Shown: positions 6,611-10,260 of the stretch, piece by piece | How positions within the stretch are numbered: the stretch's first letter is position 1 | How the letters are laid out: each line of letters starts with the position of its first letter | Assembly (NCBI GenBank): GCA_965372015.1 | Contig: CBDVAP010000111.1 | Coordinates: forward strand, 1-10,260 | DNA from: JACZSB01 sp965372015 | Lineage (GTDB): Bacteria; Fidelibacterota; Marinisomatia; SCGC-AAA003-L08; TS1B11 | DNA: 10,260 bases | Reading direction: 5' to 3' | Program-made: the position numbers and the translations under genes | The notes under the pieces: model-generated | The model's database searches: none | Seen by the model: only the letters and a program-made list of their open reading frames with translations | Told to the model about the DNA's origin: nothing

Positions 6611-6989
6611 CGGGACCAAACGGATGGGGTAATAGTTGGGAGGTAGTGAATTTTACCGGCTGGTCACTATTATCGCCTACCAGGTATATGGGGATTTCTC
6701 CACACTGTTCGTGGATTACCTGCCGGCAGGCGCCACAGGGGGTCCCCCCGTTATTGGTAGCGACGGCCAAAGCTGTGAACTCGGTTTCACCGGCGGCGAT
6801 GGCCCCGAATATTGCCACCCGTTCGGCGCACAGGGTGGTGGAAAAAGCGCTGGATTCCACGTTGCAGCCGGGATATATGCGGCCGGAAGCTCCCTGCACG
6901 GCGGCACCCACCGTATAGCCGCTGTAGGGCGCCCGGGCTTGCTGGCGGGCTTGACGAGCCTGGTTGATCAGTTCAGCGTTCTGAGTCAT
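6600..6989 (-). CDS. cdd: Cytidine deaminase, short homotetrameric type
   Basis: 129 residues; deaminates cytidine and deoxycytidine to uridine and deoxyuridine. Seen: NVES (43-46), the ribose-binding Asn and Glu; LCAERVA (53-59) with zinc ligand C54 and catalytic E56; and TPCGACRQV (83-91) with zinc ligands C85 and C88. Three Cys ligands and a length near 130 are those of the tetrameric form, as in B. subtilis, not the larger dimeric E. coli form. The C-terminal LLPHPFGPDEI keeps the conserved LLP-x-x-F. ATG 6989 lies 17 bp inside the rhomboid gene; no clear Shine-Dalgarno site is seen, so it may depend on coupling. Its product feeds directly into the kinases encoded by the next two genes. 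Confidence 0.97.
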   Translation of the reverse strand: MTQNAELINQARQARQQARAPYSGYTVGAAVQGASGRIYPGCNVESSAFSTTLCAERVAIFGAIAAGETEFTALAVATNNGGTPCGACRQVIHEQCGEIPIYLVGDNSDQPVKFTTSQLLPHPFGPDEI

Positions 6990-7746
6990 GTCCGGGCGCT
7001 AATTTACGGCTGTACTTAACAATTGCCATGTAGGAAAAGCCGGCCACGAATCCTCCGATATGCTCAAACCAGGCCGTGCCGCTGCCCACTGTACTGCCCA
7101 GACTGACCAAACCGCTGAATGCTTGGATGAAAAACCACCATCCCAACACCACCACAGCCGGTAGCCGTACGGTGGTGAAAAAGAAAACAATAAAGATCAG
7201 CACATGGACCTTGACCCGCGGGTAGCGGACCATATAGCCGCCCAGGACCCCGGAAATTGCCCCGCTGGCCCCGATCACCGGTAGCAGACTGTCAGCCTCT
7301 ACCATCAATTGCAGCAGGCCCGCCGCAAGGGCCGCGAGCACATAAAAAACTATGAACCGCACGTGCCCCAGGGCCCCCTCCAGGTTATCCGCGAATACGT
7401 AAAGGAATAACATATTGCCCAGAATATGCATCCAGCCGCCATGCAGGAACGGCGCGGTAAAAAGGGTTATATAGCCAGGCAGCAACCGCGCTCCCAGTAG
7501 CCGTTGGACATTCAAGCCGGGATAGAATTCAGCCAAAAGATCATGGTTATACCGGAGCACCGCCGCGGGGTCTCCGCCCCAGAAATGGGCCGGGATAAGG
7601 CCGAAACGTAGCGAGAACAAGTGGCGAGTCACGTCGTCCGGTAAGGCGAATTGGTACAGGAAAACCATTACGTTGAGTGCCATGATAGCGTAGGTCACAT
7701 AGGGTATCAACACCCGGGGGTTGTCGTCTTTGTAGGGGAAAAGCAT
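6973..7746 (-). CDS. Rhomboid family intramembrane serine protease
   Basis: 257 residues, polytopic. Seen: IPYVTYAIMALNVMVFLY (14-31) as the first transmembrane helix; HGGWMHILGNMLFL (102-115) with H102, H107 and N111, the conserved H-x4-H-x3-N of helix 2; GASGAISG (159-166) with nucleophile S161; and AWFEHIGGF (225-233) with the catalytic His H229. Further hydrophobic helices lie at about 130-148, 180-192 and 196-215, fitting the basic fold of 6-7 helices. The catalytic pair is intact, so it is likely active; the substrate is unknown. The family cleaves single-span membrane proteins near the membrane. Its ATG shares one base with the stop of the M23 gene (TAATG), and its end overlaps cdd by 17 bp. 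Why a membrane protease heads the salvage genes is not obvious; it may be only positional. Confidence 0.95.
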   Translation of the reverse strand: MLFPYKDDNPRVLIPYVTYAIMALNVMVFLYQFALPDDVTRHLFSLRFGLIPAHFWGGDPAAVLRYNHDLLAEFYPGLNVQRLLGARLLPGYITLFTAPFLHGGWMHILGNMLFLYVFADNLEGALGHVRFIVFYVLAALAAGLLQLMVEADSLLPVIGASGAISGVLGGYMVRYPRVKVHVLIFIVFFFTTVRLPAVVVLGWWFFIQAFSGLVSLGSTVGSGTAWFEHIGGFVAGFSYMAIVKYSRKLAPGHDSER

Positions 7747-10019
7747 TATTCGATACTAAAAGTTACCCGCACGGTATCCGTGTTGCCCACTTGATCCACG
7801 GCGGTGATGACCAGCTTGTGCTCCCCGGGGTCGAATAATTTCGGTAGCACATAATTCACTACCTCCCGGTTGGTATTGTACTCGAAAATGCGCGGGACGC
7901 CGTCGATGGTCAGGGAGATGGCAGTTTCATCCTTCAGGCCGGAGATTTCATCTCGTACATTGAAACGCACCCGGCGCAGATCGCGGTAGTGGTAGGTGCC
8001 GCCGGGACCGGGCCGCAGCGGTTGTATCACCGGCGGAGCGGTCTCATTGATCAAGGCAAAGGTTTCACCGCTGGTGGCCAGGGTGTTGTAGGCCCGGGTG
8101 CGGATGCGCTCCATCCGGGATACACCCACCGCCGGGGGCATGAAAACCCACCCATTTTTCCGGTCCAGATAGTATATCCCGGTTGATTCGGGTAATAATC
8201 GATTGGGCGGTACCATCAGGCTCAATCCCATGGGTCCTTTGTATGGCCGGTTCGAGGGACCGATCTGGACCGGTGGCATCACAAAGTCAGCCCCCGGTGG
8301 CGGCTTTAACTTAGATTCCGAGTACCAAACAAAGGTGCTGTCGTAAAATGTACCCGGCCGGAATTCAACCAGCAAATAGCCCTCGGGGTCCCGCAGCGTT
8401 CGCTGCTCATCCGGTGGTACCACCACACCCCGTTGCGGCAACCGCACCTCGTACACCGGGTCCAGCGGCACCCGGACGATCACCTCCTCTAAGTTCACCA
8501 GCTGCGCCGGACGGACGGTGCGCGTGATGAAATCAACCGGGCTGACCATCTCAGTGGGGTAGGACCGGATCCCGCTGGCGGTCCGCAGTAAAATTTCAGG
8601 GCCGAAAGGTAAGTAATAGTCACTGCTCACCTGCAACACCACTCCATGGTCCAGGTGCTCCATCTGGAGCTTGAAATTCCGCTGTTGGGTGATCTCCTCC
8701 CGTGGTATCAGGCTCACATGTACCGGCGCCAGGCGGGCTCCCCAGCGATCAACCCCCACAATCTGAAGCACCCGGTTCCGGCCTCGTTTGCCCGGGACCA
8801 GAAACCGTTGCTGTTTGCCGGCCTCGGGACCTGGGCGGTGGCTGAAGGTCTCCCCCTGGCGACCACGGATATTGAAAAAAAATACGTCATATTTGCGTAA
8901 TGGCGTGCTGGAATTCAATGTAATGATCCAGCCCTGCTTTTCAGAAGACCATTCTTGACTGGCCTGCAGGCTGCTGGTCGGCGTATTTGCCAGCACGCCC
9001 CGCAGAACCGCCACGTTGCCATTCTGGTCCCAGACTTTGACCGCCAGGCGATGATAGCCGGGCGAAAGCTCCAGCGCTCCCCGTGAGCCGGGCTGAACGA
9101 AAGACATGGAACCGTTGTCGTGTGAAACGAATAGGCGGTGGAAATCGTCGTCCTCCCGTCGCCACAGGCTATAGTCCCGCTCCAGTTCCACCAGCGGCCC
9201 CTCCTGGAAGTTGTAGCGGTCGAACTGCAGACCGTAATGAATACGCCCATCCACCATCAGGCTGATGCCATAGACGGTCTTATTATAGCGCATCTCCGGG
9301 ATACGGTCATGGGTTTCCAACGCCAGCCCGAAGAGACCGGACACTGCGATGGTATCCGTTAATCGGTAGCTCCCCGGCCCTGACTGCACAACCGCTAAAA
9401 CCGTAGGCAGGGTGCTTCCGTGGGCCACGGTCTCAAACGATAGGGGGATCACCGCCAGAGAAGTGATCACCGGCCGCAGGTCATCTTCTACCGAGAATCC
9501 GTTCTGCATCGGATTCAACGGTTGATTGTGCGAGTCGCGAATCTCGAAATGGAGATGGGGTCCCGATATGGTGCCGGTATCGCCGGTATAGCCCAGCACA
9601 TCCCCTTTACGTACCGGAAGATCGGTGGATTTGAAGCGCAGATCGAGGGTGTAGCGATTTCTCCGCTGCTGCGCGCTGTATACCAACTGTTCCAGGTCCT
9701 GAGTGAACCGCTGCAAGTGGGCATATACCACTACCCGCCGGTCCTGCAACCGCAGGTAAATGACTTTCCCGTAACCTTGGGTGGATACCAATAGCCGCTC
9801 GATATAGCCACCGTCCACCGCATAGATTTCGTATCCCCGGCCGCCATTGGTGGAGATATCAAAACCGGAGTGGTAGCGCCGGGGACGCATGGCGCCGAAG
9901 GTGGCGGTGATATTCCGGCCGGCTTCGGTGGGCCAGGCATAATCCTGGGCAGTAAGCAGGGCCCCGGCCAGCAGTAGACCTGTTAGAAGAAAATAAATAT
10001 AGCGGTAGGAGGTAGTCAC
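7746..10019 (-). CDS. Secreted M23 (LytM-type) metallopeptidase with Ig-like C-terminal domains
   Basis: 757 residues. An N-terminal signal peptide (YFLLTGLLLAGALLTAQ, 9-25) with no lipobox Cys points to periplasmic or exported location. The M23 domain comes first (about 28-172): RYHSGFDIS (48-56) with zinc ligands H50 and D54, VYAHL with H101, and SGPHLHFEI (152-160) with H155 and H157. The whole catalytic set is present, so peptidoglycan endopeptidase activity is likely. About 580 residues of beta-rich sequence follow. PGYHRLAVKVWDQNGNV (320-336) and PGEHKLVITAVDQVGNTDTV (731-750) look alike and suggest two Ig-like domains. Residues about 545-660 (FRPGTFYDSTFVW, then GIYYLD, then ETFALIN) resemble domains seen in large FCB peptidases, from memory. 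The start is GTG 10019; the only GGAGG lies 17 nt upstream, an unusual spacing. First gene of the leftward operon. Confidence 0.93.
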   Translation of the reverse strand: MTTSYRYIYFLLTGLLLAGALLTAQDYAWPTEAGRNITATFGAMRPRRYHSGFDISTNGGRGYEIYAVDGGYIERLLVSTQGYGKVIYLRLQDRRVVVYAHLQRFTQDLEQLVYSAQQRRNRYTLDLRFKSTDLPVRKGDVLGYTGDTGTISGPHLHFEIRDSHNQPLNPMQNGFSVEDDLRPVITSLAVIPLSFETVAHGSTLPTVLAVVQSGPGSYRLTDTIAVSGLFGLALETHDRIPEMRYNKTVYGISLMVDGRIHYGLQFDRYNFQEGPLVELERDYSLWRREDDDFHRLFVSHDNGSMSFVQPGSRGALELSPGYHRLAVKVWDQNGNVAVLRGVLANTPTSSLQASQEWSSEKQGWIITLNSSTPLRKYDVFFFNIRGRQGETFSHRPGPEAGKQQRFLVPGKRGRNRVLQIVGVDRWGARLAPVHVSLIPREEITQQRNFKLQMEHLDHGVVLQVSSDYYLPFGPEILLRTASGIRSYPTEMVSPVDFITRTVRPAQLVNLEEVIVRVPLDPVYEVRLPQRGVVVPPDEQRTLRDPEGYLLVEFRPGTFYDSTFVWYSESKLKPPPGADFVMPPVQIGPSNRPYKGPMGLSLMVPPNRLLPESTGIYYLDRKNGWVFMPPAVGVSRMERIRTRAYNTLATSGETFALINETAPPVIQPLRPGPGGTYHYRDLRRVRFNVRDEISGLKDETAISLTIDGVPRIFEYNTNREVVNYVLPKLFDPGEHKLVITAVDQVGNTDTVRVTFSIE

Positions 10020-10088
10020 TGGGCGGCAATTTAATCCCTCCGGGAGGTCATTTAAAGGGCGCGAAGCTCTATCCGGTCAGATCGCATT

Positions 10089-10116
10089 GCATCAAATTAA
10101 ATATAACAGTAGGGAT
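10089..10116 (-). promoter_or_regulatory. Candidate promoter region for the leftward operon
   Basis: Read leftward this AT-rich stretch gives CTGTTATATTTAATTTGATG. It contains TATATT, close to a -10 box, and TAATTTG, which partly resembles the Bacteroidota -7 element TAnnTTTG. No matching -35 element was found at standard spacing. Placement rests on base composition and on this being the only sizeable gap ahead of the operon. Confidence 0.28.
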
Positions 10117-10118
10117 TT

Positions 10119-10153
10119 CCCCGCGGGGTCATTGCCTTCCCGAACCTTCGGGA
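10119..10153. repeat. Palindrome CCCCGCGGGG and adjacent 7-bp hairpin
   Basis: CCCCGCGGGG (10119-10128) is a perfect 10-bp palindrome. Ten bases on, TCCCGAA-CC-TTCGGGA (10138-10153) is a perfect 7-bp inverted repeat with a 2-nt spacer. Both lie just upstream of the AT-rich candidate promoter. Neither is followed by a T-run, so they are not typical terminators; an operator or structured RNA is possible. Confidence 0.45.
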
Positions 10154-10163
10154 TAACCGAAAA

Positions 10164-10260
10164 ATGGAGGATAAAAGCACGAGGTCATTTCTGGCTCCCC
10201 TGTGTCTCCGATCCAATTTGTCGCCACAGGCGGCAACCGTGAACTATATGTCTGAGTTCC
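10164..10260 (+). CDS. Doubtful partial rightward ORF running off the edge
   Basis: An ATG at 10164 opens 32 codons with no stop before the window ends, beginning MEDKSTRSFLAPL. In-frame GTG and ATG codons near 10240 and 10249 give the alternative start VNYMSEF. No good Shine-Dalgarno site precedes the ATG, and the peptide resembles no family I know. It could be the start of a divergent gene or a chance open frame. Confidence 0.2.
   Translation, partial: MEDKSTRSFLAPLCLRSNLSPQAATVNYMSEF

Larger units (their letters stand above)
10020..10260. other. Upstream region of the leftward operon, mostly non-coding
   Basis: The only gap long enough for a main promoter. It holds a CCTCCGGGAGG element (10037-10047) that contains the M23 gene's only GGAGG, an AT-rich stretch (10091-10108), a CCCCGCGGGG palindrome and a TCCCGAA/TTCGGGA hairpin. 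On the minus strand, two frames are open from the edge for about 24 and 43 codons before stops; neither looked like a recognisable protein end. No known riboswitch or small RNA was recognised. Confidence 0.5.

Noticed and set aside
6611..6619. TTG at 6619 as the udk start
   Set aside because: An ATG three codons later gives a normal-length protein, and neither site has a better Shine-Dalgarno signal.
10089..10153. Riboswitch or known small RNA upstream of the operon
   Set aside because: No consensus motif of a known riboswitch class was recognised; only short palindromes are visible.
10129..10260. Minus-strand frame open from the right edge to a stop at 10129, as the end of another gene
   Set aside because: About 43 codons with no recognisable motif, and a second frame is open over part of the same stretch. 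Too little sequence to support a gene.

Overview
The window is a dense, moderately GC-rich (by eye roughly 55-58%) bacterial chromosome segment with almost no non-coding DNA. No tRNA, rRNA, CRISPR array or insertion sequence was recognised. A WaaP-like kinase suggests a Gram-negative envelope. The large secreted M23 peptidase with Ig-like C-terminal domains and the zinc-lid adenylate kinase fit a bacterium of the Fibrobacteres-Chlorobi-Bacteroidetes (FCB) type, such as Marinimicrobia or Ignavibacteria. That placement is an impression from protein style, not a demonstrated assignment.

Layout. Positions 1-1638 are read rightward: the 3' part of a flotillin-like protein gene (floA), a TTG-started membrane-anchored Pro-rich protein of unknown function, and a small class I SAM methyltransferase. 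All remaining complete genes are read leftward, from 10019 down to 1621. In transcription order they are a secreted M23 metallopeptidase, a rhomboid protease, cytidine deaminase (cdd), uridine kinase (udk), thymidine kinase (tdk), a concentrative nucleoside transporter (CNT/NupC family), adenylate kinase (adk), dephospho-CoA kinase (coaE) and a Kdo/WaaP-like small-molecule kinase. The two blocks converge, and their last genes overlap by 18 bp.

The leftward genes look like one operon. Five of the eight junctions overlap (1, 17, 11, 4 and 4 bp) and the other three gaps are 12, 34 and 74 bp. The centre is a nucleoside uptake and salvage pathway: the CNT imports nucleosides, Cdd converts (deoxy)cytidine to (deoxy)uridine, Udk makes UMP and CMP, Tdk makes dTMP and dUMP, and Adk balances adenylates. 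CoaE adds another ATP-dependent kinase. The flanking M23 peptidase, rhomboid protease and WaaP-like kinase are envelope functions. The only promoter-sized gap is 10020-10260, which holds AT-rich sequence, a 10-bp palindrome, a short hairpin and a doubtful partial rightward ORF.

I found no clear new system. The points most worth checking are the enlarged CNT transporter, the integrated salvage operon, the floA-linked membrane protein and methyltransferase, the two-ended architecture of the M23 protein, and the structured upstream region.
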